DNA of 15,960 nt from UBA8437 sp003445035 (GTDB taxonomy: Bacteria; Planctomycetota; Planctomycetia; Planctomycetales; Planctomycetaceae): positions 1-15,960 of the forward strand of contig CALCHI010000263.1 of the NCBI GenBank assembly GCA_937901285.1. The letters run 5' to 3'. Under the pieces are notes generated by a model that did not search any database, had not been told where the DNA came from, and saw nothing but the letters and a program-made list of their open reading frames with translations. Both the position numbers and the translations under genes were made by a program. Positions 7,763-14,953 of this stretch are shown here, one piece after another; position 1 is the first letter of the stretch; every line of letters starts with the position of its first letter.

Positions 7763-9160
7763 TCACAGGATGTCGCGAATGACTTCGCCGCTGACGTCGG
7801 TCAGGCGGAAGTCTCGTCCCTGGTGCCGGAAGGTCAGGCGGCGGTGGTCGATTCCCAGCGTGTGGAGGATCGTTGCATGAAGGTCGTGGACATCGACCCG
7901 ATTGCGGGTGGCGTGGAAGCCGAATTCGTCGGTCTCGCCGTGGACGGTTCCCGGCCGGATGCCCCCACCGGCCATCCACATGCTGAAGCCGTGTGGGTGG
8001 TGGTCACGGCCCCAGTTGACGCCGCCGCCCTGGATCACCGGGGTCCGTCCGAACTCTCCACCCCAGATGACCAGGGTCTCGTCCAGCAGTCCTCGCTGAT
8101 CGAGGTCGCGAAGCAGGGCGGCAATCGGACGGTCGACCGCCTGGCACTGTCGCTCGTGTGAGGACTTCAGAGAACCGTGCGAGTCCCAGCCCATGTCGTA
8201 GAGCTGGACGAAGCGGATGCCCGATTCGACCATCCGTCGGGCCATCAGGCAGTTCCGGGCGAACGACGGCTTCGCCGGATCGGCCCCGTACATCTTCAGC
8301 GTGGTCGCTGTCTCCCCGCTGATGTTGACCAGGCCCGGAGCACGTGCCTGCATGCGGAAGGCCAGTTCGTACTGCTGGATCCGGGTCAGGGTTTCCGGGT
8401 CCCCGGACTGCTGGAACCGTCGTCGGTTCATCAACCGGACGAGGTCGAGTTGCCTGCGTCGTCCGGCGGTATCGACCGATTCGGGATTCGACAGAAACAG
8501 GATCGGGTCGCCGCTGTTGCGGAATTCGACTCCCTGGTGCCGGGTGGGCAGGAATCCGCTGGACCAGTAGCTGGTCAGCAGGGGTTGCACCTTGACGCCG
8601 GAGGTCAGCACGACATAGGCCGGGAAATTCCGGGAGGGGCTGCCCAGCCCGTAACTCAGCCAGGCTCCCATCGTCGGCCGACCCACCCGGCCGTCGCCGG
8701 TGTTGAGCAGGTTGACGGCCGGATCGTGGTTGAAGATCGGGCTGTGCAGCGACCGGATCACCGCCAGGTGATCGGCGACACCGGCGATGTGAGGAAAGAG
8801 GCTCGAAATTTCCAGCCCCGACTCCCCGTGTCGGCGGAACCGCCAGGGGCTGCCCTGCAGCCTGGGCCGCCGGGTCGAGTCGGGGATCATCGCGAAATGC
8901 ACGTCCTTGACGAACGACTCGGGAATCGGTTCTCCGTGGCGACGGGTCAACTCGGGCTTGGGGTCAAAGGTGTCCACGTGCGATGGGCCGCCGGACATGA
9001 ACAGGTAGATCACGTGTCTGGCCCGCGGGGGGATGTGGCATCCGAGATCCGATGCCGGGGCTGACCGCAGGCTCTCCAGCGCGGCGAAGCTCAACAGTCC
9101 CGAGGCGTTGGCCAGGACCTGTCGACGAGTGGTGTCGGGGGTGGCGATCGGGTCACTCAC
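7763..9160 (-). CDS. DUF1501 family protein with Tat-like signal
   Basis: A 465-residue DUF1501 protein read from a GTG at 9160. The frame is open further upstream to 9610, but that part lies inside the PSD1 gene and does not look like protein; the next in-frame ATG is already inside the conserved core. The GTG overlaps the stop of the PSD1 gene (9155-9153) by 8 bases, implying translational coupling. The N-terminus has a twin-arginine motif (TTRRQVLANASG) and a short Ala/Leu stretch. Family blocks follow: YLFMSGGPSHVDTFDPK, DMGWDSHGS, WGGEFGRTPVIQGG, GRDHHPHGFSMWMAGGG and HDLHATILHTLGID. These Asp/His/Glu clusters match the presumed metal site of the alkaline phosphatase-like superfamily. 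The partner is the PSD1 protein encoded upstream; the biochemical role is unknown. Confidence 0.92.
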   Translation of the reverse strand: MSDPIATPDTTRRQVLANASGLLSFAALESLRSAPASDLGCHIPPRARHVIYLFMSGGPSHVDTFDPKPELTRRHGEPIPESFVKDVHFAMIPDSTRRPRLQGSPWRFRRHGESGLEISSLFPHIAGVADHLAVIRSLHSPIFNHDPAVNLLNTGDGRVGRPTMGAWLSYGLGSPSRNFPAYVVLTSGVKVQPLLTSYWSSGFLPTRHQGVEFRNSGDPILFLSNPESVDTAGRRRQLDLVRLMNRRRFQQSGDPETLTRIQQYELAFRMQARAPGLVNISGETATTLKMYGADPAKPSFARNCLMARRMVESGIRFVQLYDMGWDSHGSLKSSHERQCQAVDRPIAALLRDLDQRGLLDETLVIWGGEFGRTPVIQGGGVNWGRDHHPHGFSMWMAGGGIRPGTVHGETDEFGFHATRNRVDVHDLHATILHTLGIDHRRLTFRHQGRDFRLTDVSGEVIRDIL

Positions 9161-12032
9161 GTGTGATTGTCTCGTCGAGATTGAGCAGCACCTGGGCGAG
9201 GCCGAACCAGGTGTCGGGATCTTCGCCGTCACCGACGAACCGCCGGAACGCGGCCAGTTCGACGGCGTCGGGTGGCCGCGAGACCGTTGCCAGGAATCCC
9301 GTGTGGATCCGCTCGCTGATGTTGTCTCCGGTCGCCAGCATTCGGCGGCCCAGGCCGCGGGCCAGGTCGACGAAGTGCGGATCGTTGAGCAGGACCAGGG
9401 CCTGCAGTGGGGTATTGGTCGTGGGACGAGCGACGGTGCAGCGTTCGCGACTGGGCGCGTCGAAGAGCACCAGCGACGGGTAGGGCGACATCCGCTGCCA
9501 GAACGTGTAGAGCGAACGCCGGTAGCGGTCGGGTCCCGTGCTGTTGGTCCAGGTTCCGGCCGTCTTGTCGCGGAACTGACCGATCGAGGCCGGTTGCGGT
9601 GGAAAGACACTGGGGCCCCCGATGCGTTCGACCAGCCTGCCGCTGGCTGCCAGCGCGAGGTCGCGAATCTGTTCGGCCTCCAGCCGCCGACGCGGGAATC
9701 GTCCCAGCCAGCGGTTCTGCGGATCGACCGATCGTGACACGGGTCCGATCTGCGAGTTCTGCTGGTAGGTGGCGGAGGTGAGGATCAACTGCTGGATGTG
9801 ACGGATGTTCCAGCCGCTCTCGACCAGCTCGACGGCGAGCCAGTCGAGCAGCTGGGGGTGCGAGGGAGGTTCCCCGGTGCTGCCGAAGTCGTCGGGGGTG
9901 CTGACCAGGCCGGCACCGAAGTGGTGTTGCCACAGCCGGTTCACCGCGACACGTGCCACCAGGGGATGGCTGCCCTCGACCAGTGTGCGGGCCAGCGTCA
10001 GACGCGTCGCCGGGGAGACGGGCTTGTCCCGGTGCGAGAGCAGGGCCGGGATGGCCGGTGCAACCTGTTCGCCCGGATTCTCGAAGTCACCCCGTACGTG
10101 GACGAACGTGTTCCGGGGTGGGGAGAGTTCGTCCATGACCTGGGCGGTGACCAGCTTCCGCTTCAACCTCTTGATTTGGTTTGCCAATCCGCGTTGCCGA
10201 TCGGAACGGCCGTGGAAACTCGCCACCAGTCGAGCATGCAGTGAGCGAAGCGGCGGTGGAATTTTGAGGGTTCGTGACCGGACGAACATGTCGAGTTGAC
10301 TTGCTGTTGTTGCCGGCAGTCCGCCCAGCTGGATTCCGTCCAGTGGACGATCGAAGAGGCGGACGTCGGCCATCTGGCCGTTGACGAAGAAGTCGTTGGG
10401 ACGACCGCTGTTGTTGAAGCCGCCCCCAAGAACCAGCGGCAGTGTCGGATTGGCCAGCCGGGGAGGGACCCGTCCGGTGAGTGTGGCCCCGGTGTCGCGT
10501 CGGCCATCGACGAACAGCTCGACTGACGAACCGGCGGTGTAGGACATGGCGACATGGTGCCAGCGGCCATCGTTGACCGGGATCGATCCGTAAACCACGG
10601 CCCCGTCGAAGGGATTGCTGGTTCGTGACAGCCAGGTGAACAGCCGGCCCGGGCGGCTGTCCTTGTCGGACTCTCCGCCGATCCCGAACACGTGGGCACG
10701 GCGTCCGGATCTCCAGTCGTACTGGCTGACGAGGTCGGCGACGGGTTGGGTCGTGCGGACCCAGAGCCCGATCGAAAGGTCCCCGGTGAACGACGGCACC
10801 TGGCTCTCTTCGAAGACGATCGACCGCCCGGGGCCCAGCCTGATTGCGGGGATGCCACGGCGAGGGCCGTCGGCGGCAAAAGCGGTTTTCGGCAAACGGG
10901 GTGAATCGGTCGAGACCCCGGTCGAACGGCCGTCACGGCTGAGGGCCCGGACCGAACCGGCGAAGCGGATTCTCAACGACGGGGCTTGAAGCTTGTCCAG
11001 GGCCTGGGGCTGGAGTGACCAGGCCCGCAGGTCCGCGGCGATCTGCCTGTCCGGGAATGGCCCGGTGACTTTTGCTGTCGCCTCGATGGCGTCCAGTTCT
11101 CGTTGCAGCTGGGCGATGGTGGCGCGGGTGGTGGCTGGCAGCACCTGGATTCGTGGGCCGTGCACATCGAATTTCTCTCCGAGGTGCGGCACGTTGTTGA
11201 AGATTGCGAAGAACCGGTAGTACTCGGCCTGGGAGAACTCCTCGTACTTGTGGTCGTGACATTCCGCGCACGCCACGGTCAGCCCCAGCCAGACCCGGCC
11301 GGTGGTCTCCACGCGGTCGACGATTCCCTTGATCCGGAACTCCTCCTTGCGGGGGTTGTTCCCCAGCGCCTGGATCGAATTGCGGTGGAACCCGGTGGCG
11401 ATGAGCTGGTCGACCGTCGGATCGGGCAGCATGTCTCCGGCCAGTTGTTCGATCGTGAACTGGTCAAACGGCTGATTGCGGTTGAAGGCGTCGATGACCC
11501 AGTCGCGGTACAGCCACATCGTGCGGGGCTTGTCGGCAGCGTGCCCGGTGGTGTCGGCGTAGCGGGCGGCGTCCAGCCAGGGGCCGGCCATGCGTTCGCC
11601 GTAGCGGGGCGAGGCCAGCAGCCGGGCGACAGACCGCTGCCAGGCACCCGGTCGCCTGTCGGACAGGAAGGCCTGGATCTCGGGCGGACTCGGCGGCAGG
11701 CCAGACAGGTCGAGGGTCAACCGACGCAGACGGGTGAATCGGTTGGCGCGGTCGGATGGGGCCAGTTGCCCGGCCTCCAGCCGACTGAGAATGAAACGGT
11801 CGATCGGGTTTCTCGGCCAATCGTGCTGACGGACAGACGGAACAGATGGCCGGTTCGGCGGTCGGTAGGCCCAGTGTGCGTCTTCGGCGGTGCTGGTGGA
11901 AACCGGGGCCAACCCGATCAACAGCGCCAATACCACGGACCGGTGTCGGCGTCCGGGGAACATCGTCGCGGCCGAGGCGGCGATTGCGGATCTTGAGAAC
12001 TCACGTCGGCGAGTTGTTCCCGGTCGGGACAT
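9153..12032 (-). CDS. PSCyt2/PSD1 (DUF1549/DUF1553) exported protein with internal LamG-like domain
   Basis: A 959-residue protein. DUF1549 covers about residues 70-285 and contains C255-A-E-C258-H259-DHK, a possible c-type haem motif. Residues about 400-570 form a LamG/concanavalin-like beta sandwich (GDLSIGLWVRTTQ, GRWHHVAMSY, VELFVDGR, MADVRLFDRPL), likely a carbohydrate-binding module. DUF1553 runs from about 640 to the end (ARVAVNRLWQHHFGAGLV, RRRLEAEQIRDLAL, TNTPLQALVLLNDP). Unlike the gene at the left edge it has no N-terminal PSCyt1 domain. The start is uncertain: from ATG 12032 the first residues look like a Tat signal (TTRRREF then Ala/Ser), while the in-frame ATG at 11963 gives a classical Sec signal (GRRHRSVVLALLIGLAPV). 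Neither has a good ribosome binding site. The stop overlaps the following DUF1501 gene. Confidence 0.93.
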   Translation of the reverse strand: MSRPGTTRRREFSRSAIAASAATMFPGRRHRSVVLALLIGLAPVSTSTAEDAHWAYRPPNRPSVPSVRQHDWPRNPIDRFILSRLEAGQLAPSDRANRFTRLRRLTLDLSGLPPSPPEIQAFLSDRRPGAWQRSVARLLASPRYGERMAGPWLDAARYADTTGHAADKPRTMWLYRDWVIDAFNRNQPFDQFTIEQLAGDMLPDPTVDQLIATGFHRNSIQALGNNPRKEEFRIKGIVDRVETTGRVWLGLTVACAECHDHKYEEFSQAEYYRFFAIFNNVPHLGEKFDVHGPRIQVLPATTRATIAQLQRELDAIEATAKVTGPFPDRQIAADLRAWSLQPQALDKLQAPSLRIRFAGSVRALSRDGRSTGVSTDSPRLPKTAFAADGPRRGIPAIRLGPGRSIVFEESQVPSFTGDLSIGLWVRTTQPVADLVSQYDWRSGRRAHVFGIGGESDKDSRPGRLFTWLSRTSNPFDGAVVYGSIPVNDGRWHHVAMSYTAGSSVELFVDGRRDTGATLTGRVPPRLANPTLPLVLGGGFNNSGRPNDFFVNGQMADVRLFDRPLDGIQLGGLPATTASQLDMFVRSRTLKIPPPLRSLHARLVASFHGRSDRQRGLANQIKRLKRKLVTAQVMDELSPPRNTFVHVRGDFENPGEQVAPAIPALLSHRDKPVSPATRLTLARTLVEGSHPLVARVAVNRLWQHHFGAGLVSTPDDFGSTGEPPSHPQLLDWLAVELVESGWNIRHIQQLILTSATYQQNSQIGPVSRSVDPQNRWLGRFPRRRLEAEQIRDLALAASGRLVERIGGPSVFPPQPASIGQFRDKTAGTWTNSTGPDRYRRSLYTFWQRMSPYPSLVLFDAPSRERCTVARPTTNTPLQALVLLNDPHFVDLARGLGRRMLATGDNISERIHTGFLATVSRPPDAVELAAFRRFVGDGEDPDTWFGLAQVLLNLDETITRE

Positions 12033-12289
12033 GTCAGCAGGATCCGAAGCCTCGTTTGTTTGTCTCGATCCAGAATAACCGGAACGGCCATAGAGGGAGA
12101 TGTGTTGTGCGGTGCCGCCGGATAAAGCCGCTGGACCTTTTGGACGATAAGCGGATTTGCCGAGATCGCCGCGCCCGTGACAGGACCATCTTTATCTTTG
12201 TGGTTTACTACCGGCCGCAAAAGCCGTGATCGTTGAATGGGGGGCGACGACAAACGGTCCCGATCGGCACTTCCTGCCCGAAGGCAAAG
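12033..12289. other. non-coding stretch between the PSD1 gene and the tRNA terminator
   Basis: About 260 bases with no credible gene. It must contain the promoter of the leftward PSD1 gene, but I see no clear -35/-10 pair. The open frames here are chance frames of a GC-rich genome. Confidence 0.5.
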
Positions 12290-12330
12290 AAAAGCAGCTC
12301 GCCGCATAATGAATGCGACGAGCTGCTTTT
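12290..12330 (-). terminator. rho-independent terminator of tRNA-Pro
   Basis: The arms at 12290-12306 and 12314-12330 pair over 17 bases around a 7-base loop. The single mismatch in the DNA comparison becomes a G-U pair in the minus-strand transcript, which shows that the leftward RNA is the one that folds. The stem ends in four U, continuing as CUUU. It lies 9 bases past the 3' end of the tRNA. Confidence 0.85.
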
Positions 12331-12339
12331 TACGTCGAG

Positions 12340-12413
12340 TCGGGATGACAGGATTTGAACCTGCGACCTCTGCGTCCCGAACGCAGCGCTCTGCCAGGCT
12401 GAGCTACATCCCG
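12340..12413 (-). tRNA. tRNA-Pro (anticodon CGG)
   Basis: A complete 74-base cloverleaf can be drawn: acceptor stem CGGGATG with CATCCCG, D stem GCTC/GAGC, anticodon stem CTGCG/CGCAG around the loop TTCGGGA, a 5-base variable loop, and T stem GCAGG/CCTGT with the loop TTCAAAT. Anticodon CGG at 12379-12377 reads proline codon CCG, a common codon in this GC-rich genome. The first base pair C1-G72 is typical of bacterial tRNA-Pro. The discriminator base is A, and CCA is not encoded, so it must be added by the CCA-adding enzyme. Confidence 0.96.
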
Positions 12414-12426
12414 AGGACAGGTCACG

Positions 12427-12454
12427 ATTCTAGCAACGCCGTTGAGCCGGTCAA
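12427..12454 (-). promoter_or_regulatory. sigma70-type promoter of tRNA-Pro
   Basis: On the minus strand TTGACC (12454-12449) and TAGAAT (12432-12427) are separated by 16 bases; each matches the vegetative consensus at 5 of 6 positions. Transcription would start about 7 bases downstream, close to 12420, giving a very short leader before the mature 5' end at 12413. Confidence 0.75.
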
Positions 12455-12587
12455 CATTCGGTGCGGTTTCCAGTCCGCCCGGAGATCGATTACTGGCGAC
12501 GGTCTTCGGGGACGGTGGTCGTCGGGTCGCTGAGGATTGGTGCTGATCGGCCTTCGGATCGGTCGCTGTGGCAGACGAGTTCCCAAG

Positions 12588-12604
12588 ACTGCCAACATGG
12601 CAGT
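12588..12604. promoter_or_regulatory. 17-base palindrome upstream of the groE promoter
   Basis: ACTGCCA-N3-TGGCAGT is a perfect 7+7 inverted repeat with a 3-base centre. It extends to 10 pairs with one G-T wobble and ends in TTTT at 12607. As a rightward transcript it would look like a short terminator, but there is no rightward gene before it. Its place just 21 bases before a TTGACA box favours a protein-binding site. Confidence 0.4.
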
Positions 12605-12625
12605 TTTCCGGCTCTTCGCGGTGAC

Positions 12626-12654
12626 TTGACAGTTTGGGCCTAACCTCTCTCAAT
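12626..12654 (+). promoter_or_regulatory. possible groE promoter
   Basis: A perfect TTGACA is at 12626-12631. The -10 side is poor: CTCAAT at 12649-12654 after 17 bases. Read as CTTGACA with the pyrimidine-rich CCTCTCTCAAT, it also resembles a heat-shock sigma32-type promoter. A short inverted repeat CCTCT-N6-AGAGG (12644-12659) overlaps the -10 position. Confidence 0.4.
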
Positions 12655-12667
12655 AGAGGGTCTTGCG

Positions 12668-12694
12668 TCGTCGTGGTCTCTTTTGGCACGACGA
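12668..12694. promoter_or_regulatory. 8-base inverted repeat in the groEL1 leader, possible operator
   Basis: TCGTCGTG (12668-12675) and CACGACGA (12687-12694) are perfectly complementary with an 11-base spacer. The site lies just past the putative transcription start and about 66 bases before the groEL1 start codon, where a repressor site or a leader hairpin would be expected. Its spacing resembles CIRCE in layout but not in sequence. Confidence 0.4.
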
Positions 12695-12760
12695 TTGCAA
12701 AACCTCCACGTGTGATTTGCATTCTGAAGAGCCTGACAGCGGAAGCGTGAGGAACAAACC

Positions 12761-14473
12761 GTGCCGAAGTTGTTGACATTTGATGAGGACGCTCGCAAGA
12801 GCCTGCTGGCTGGAGTGTCGAAGTTGTCCCGTGCCGTCAAGAGCACCCTGGGGCCTCGCGGCCGCAACGCCGTGCTCGACAAGGGCTGGGGCGCCCCCAA
12901 GGTGACCAAGGACGGCGTGACCGTCGCCGAGGACATCGAGATGGAGGACCCCTTCGAAAACATGGGGGTCCAACTGGTCAAGGAGGTCGCTTCGAAGACC
13001 AGCGACGTCGCTGGTGACGGGACCACCACGGCCACGGTGCTCGCCGAGGCCATCTACAAGTCGGGGCTGAAGTACATCGCCGCTGGCGCCGACCCCATGG
13101 CGATGTCTCGCGGCGTCCACAAGGCCGTCGCAGTTTGCCTCGAGCAACTCGGCAAGATGGCCACCCCGGTGAAATCCAACGACAAGAAGGCGATCGCCAC
13201 CGTGGCTACGATCGCCGGAAACAACGATCCTGAGATCGGTGCGATCCTGGCCGACGCTCTGCTGAAAGTCGGCAACGACGGCGTGATCACCGTCGAGGAA
13301 GGCCGGCAGATCAACACCGAGGTCGACCTGGTCGAGGGTATGCAGTTCGAACGCGGGTATCTCTCGCCTCACTTCGTCACCGACGAAGACGCGCAGATCT
13401 GCGAACTGGAGAACTGCCGGGTCCTGATCTGGGAAGAGAAGATCAGCAATGCCAAGGACCTGGTACCGCTGCTGGAAGTGGTCTCCGAATCGGGACAACC
13501 CCTGCTGATCATTGCCGAGGACGTCGATGGCGAGGCGCTGGCGACACTGGTCGTCAACAAGCTCCGCGGCATCCTTAAGATCGCCGCCGTCAAGGCCCCC
13601 GGCTACGGCGACCGCCGCAAGGCCCAGATGGAAGACATCGCCGTGTTGACCGGCGGGCAGGCCATCTTCAAGGACCTCGGCATCAAGCTCGAAAACGTCA
13701 CCGTCGATCAACTGGGCACCGTCGGCAAGATCATCATCGACGCCGAGAACACCACGGTGGTCAAGGGGGCCGGCAACAAGACGGCGATCGACGGCCGGGC
13801 CGAGCAGATCCGGCAGGAGATCGAGGTCACCGAGAGCGAGTACGACGTTGAGAAACTGCAGGAGCGACTGGCCAAGCTGGCCGGCGGCGTGGCCCAGATC
13901 AACGTCGGGGCTGCCACCGAGACAGCCATGAAGGAACGTAAGGACCTGGTCGACGACGCCCTGTCCGCCACCCGTGCGGCGATCGACGAGGGCATCGTGC
14001 CCGGCGGAGGGGTCGCGTTGCTGAGGTGTAACAAGGCGGTCGAGAAACTCGAGCTCGACGGCGACGAACAGTACGGCGCCCAGTTGATCCTCGACGTGCT
14101 CTCGATGCCCGTTCGCACCATTTCCGAAAACGCCGGACAGGACGGAGCCGTTGTTGCCAGCCGTATCCTCAAGAGCAAGCAGGTCAACTACGGTTACGAC
14201 GCCCTGAACGACAAGTACGGCGACATGATCGAGTTCGGGGTCATCGACCCGACAAAGGTCGTTCGCTCGGCTCTCCAGAACGCCGCCAGCGTTGCCGGAT
14301 TGCTGCTGACGACCGATTCGATTGTTGTCGAAGAACCGGCCGAAGAGGATGACGACCATCACCACGACGACCATCACCACGACATGGGTGGCGGCGGCAT
14401 GGGCGGCATGGGCGGCGGCATGCCGGGCATGGGTGGCATGGGTGGCATGGGTGGCATGCCGGGCATGATGTGA
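12761..14473 (+). CDS. groEL1: chaperonin GroEL, first copy, with Asp/His-rich and Gly-Met tail
   Basis: A 570-residue 60-kDa chaperonin from a GTG start with TGAGGAA 6 bases upstream. Equatorial ATP-binding motifs are intact: TLGPRGRN, VTKDGVTVA and VAGDGTTTATVLA, as is DDALSATRAAIDEGIVPGGG with the catalytic Asp equivalent to Asp398. In the apical domain, the E. coli SPYF block with substrate-contacting Tyr203 reads SPHF here (His204 of this protein). The C-terminus is unusual: two DDHHH units (531-540), then 29 residues of mostly Gly and Met (542-570) instead of the short GGM tail of E. coli (548 residues in total). It is the first gene of a groEL1-groES-groEL2 operon, 97 bases before groES. 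It folds proteins in the cytoplasm as a 14-mer, presumably with the GroES encoded next to it. Confidence 0.97.
   Translation: MPKLLTFDEDARKSLLAGVSKLSRAVKSTLGPRGRNAVLDKGWGAPKVTKDGVTVAEDIEMEDPFENMGVQLVKEVASKTSDVAGDGTTTATVLAEAIYKSGLKYIAAGADPMAMSRGVHKAVAVCLEQLGKMATPVKSNDKKAIATVATIAGNNDPEIGAILADALLKVGNDGVITVEEGRQINTEVDLVEGMQFERGYLSPHFVTDEDAQICELENCRVLIWEEKISNAKDLVPLLEVVSESGQPLLIIAEDVDGEALATLVVNKLRGILKIAAVKAPGYGDRRKAQMEDIAVLTGGQAIFKDLGIKLENVTVDQLGTVGKIIIDAENTTVVKGAGNKTAIDGRAEQIRQEIEVTESEYDVEKLQERLAKLAGGVAQINVGAATETAMKERKDLVDDALSATRAAIDEGIVPGGGVALLRCNKAVEKLELDGDEQYGAQLILDVLSMPVRTISENAGQDGAVVASRILKSKQVNYGYDALNDKYGDMIEFGVIDPTKVVRSALQNAASVAGLLLTTDSIVVEEPAEEDDDHHHDDHHHDMGGGGMGGMGGGMPGMGGMGGMGGMPGMM
14351..14380 (+). 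repeat. 15-base perfect tandem repeat coding for DDHHH twice
   Basis: GACGACCATCACCAC occurs twice in direct succession at 14351-14365 and 14366-14380, identical at all positions including synonymous sites. This suggests a recent duplication within the groEL1 tail. Confidence 0.9.
14384..14470 (+). repeat. Gly-Gly-Met repeat region of groEL1
   Basis: The last 29 codons encode runs of Gly with Met and two Pro. Three perfect copies of GGTGGCATG lie at 14432-14458; the copies before them use GGCGGCATG variants. GGM tails of GroEL line the ring cavity floor in E. coli; this one is about twice as long. Confidence 0.9.
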
Positions 14474-14570
14474 TCCGGCGGGATGACCACACAAAGGTAA
14501 AGACAGACCAACAAACACCGAAGTTGTCCGGAAATCGACCGGGCACGAGACAACCGGGAGTGAAGTAGAG

Positions 14571-14858
14571 ATGAAGCTGAATCCGTTGGACGATCGAGTT
14601 GTTGTCGAACCTCTCGGCGCCGAGGAAACTACCGCCGGCGGGATTGTTCTGCCCGACGCAGCCCAGGAGAAGCCCCAGCGGGGCACCGTGGTCGCCGTTG
14701 GCCCCGGCCGTCTTCTGGAAAGCGGCGAGCGGGCTGCCGTGGGCGTGGTCGTCGGTGACGAAGTGCTCTTCGGCAAGTTCGGGGGCGCCGACATCGAGGT
14801 CGATGGTCGCGAAGTGAAGATTCTCCGTGAGAGTGACATCCTGGCCAAGGTCGTCTGA
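14571..14858 (+). CDS. groES: co-chaperonin GroES
   Basis: A 95-residue protein of normal GroES length. It starts with NPLDDRVVVEP, has the mobile loop with the hydrophobic tripeptide (TTAGGIVLPDAA, IVL at about residues 25-27) that docks onto GroEL, then the roof and core blocks GTVVAVGPGR and VGDEVLFGKFGG, and ends with ILRESDILAKV. It caps the GroEL ring in the cytoplasm. It sits between two groEL genes, 97 bases after groEL1 and 95 bases before groEL2, so one GroES may serve both. GGGAG lies about 11 bases before the ATG. A weak stem GTTGTC/GACAAC (14523-14528, 14549-14554) lies just upstream. Confidence 0.97.
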   Translation: MKLNPLDDRVVVEPLGAEETTAGGIVLPDAAQEKPQRGTVVAVGPGRLLESGERAAVGVVVGDEVLFGKFGGADIEVDGREVKILRESDILAKVV

Positions 14859-14912
14859 CGACCCGGGCCGCACCCCCAAGATCCTTCTTCTGTGGACCTA
14901 GCGGAACACCCC

Positions 14913-14932
14913 CCCGGGCCGGCGTGCCCGGG
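14913..14932 (+). other. GC-rich hairpin between groES and groEL2
   Basis: CCCGGGC (14913-14919) and GCCCGGG (14926-14932) form a strong 7-pair stem with a 6-base loop. No T-tract follows, so it is not a full terminator. It ends 21 bases before the groEL2 start and could slow the ribosome or polymerase, stabilise the upstream message or act as a processing site. Confidence 0.4.
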
Positions 14933-14953
14933 CCATACCAGGAGCCAGTACCC

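Larger units (their letters stand above)
12455..12760 (+). promoter_or_regulatory. groE upstream region
   Basis: These 306 bases carry no gene and form the control region of the chaperonin operon. There is no CIRCE element (TTAGCACTC-N9-GAGTGCTAA), so HrcA control of the usual type is not indicated. The separate entries below list the palindromes and the likely promoter. The ribosome binding site for groEL1 is TGAGGAA at 12748-12754, 6 bases before the GTG start. Confidence 0.6.

Noticed and set aside
9161..9610. Upstream extension of the second DUF1501 frame (150 codons)
   Set aside because: It overlaps the conserved DUF1553 part of the PSD1 gene in another frame and has low-complexity composition; the GTG at 9160 precedes a proper Tat-like N-terminus.
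12237..12533. Rightward frame coding for a GFEPATSASRTQRSARLSYIP-like peptide
   Set aside because: This is the well-known spurious peptide read from the antisense strand of a tRNA gene, here tRNA-Pro.
12585..12607. Rho-independent terminator reading rightward
   Set aside because: The stem and TTTT look right, but no rightward gene precedes it; an operator-like palindrome before the groE promoter is more likely.
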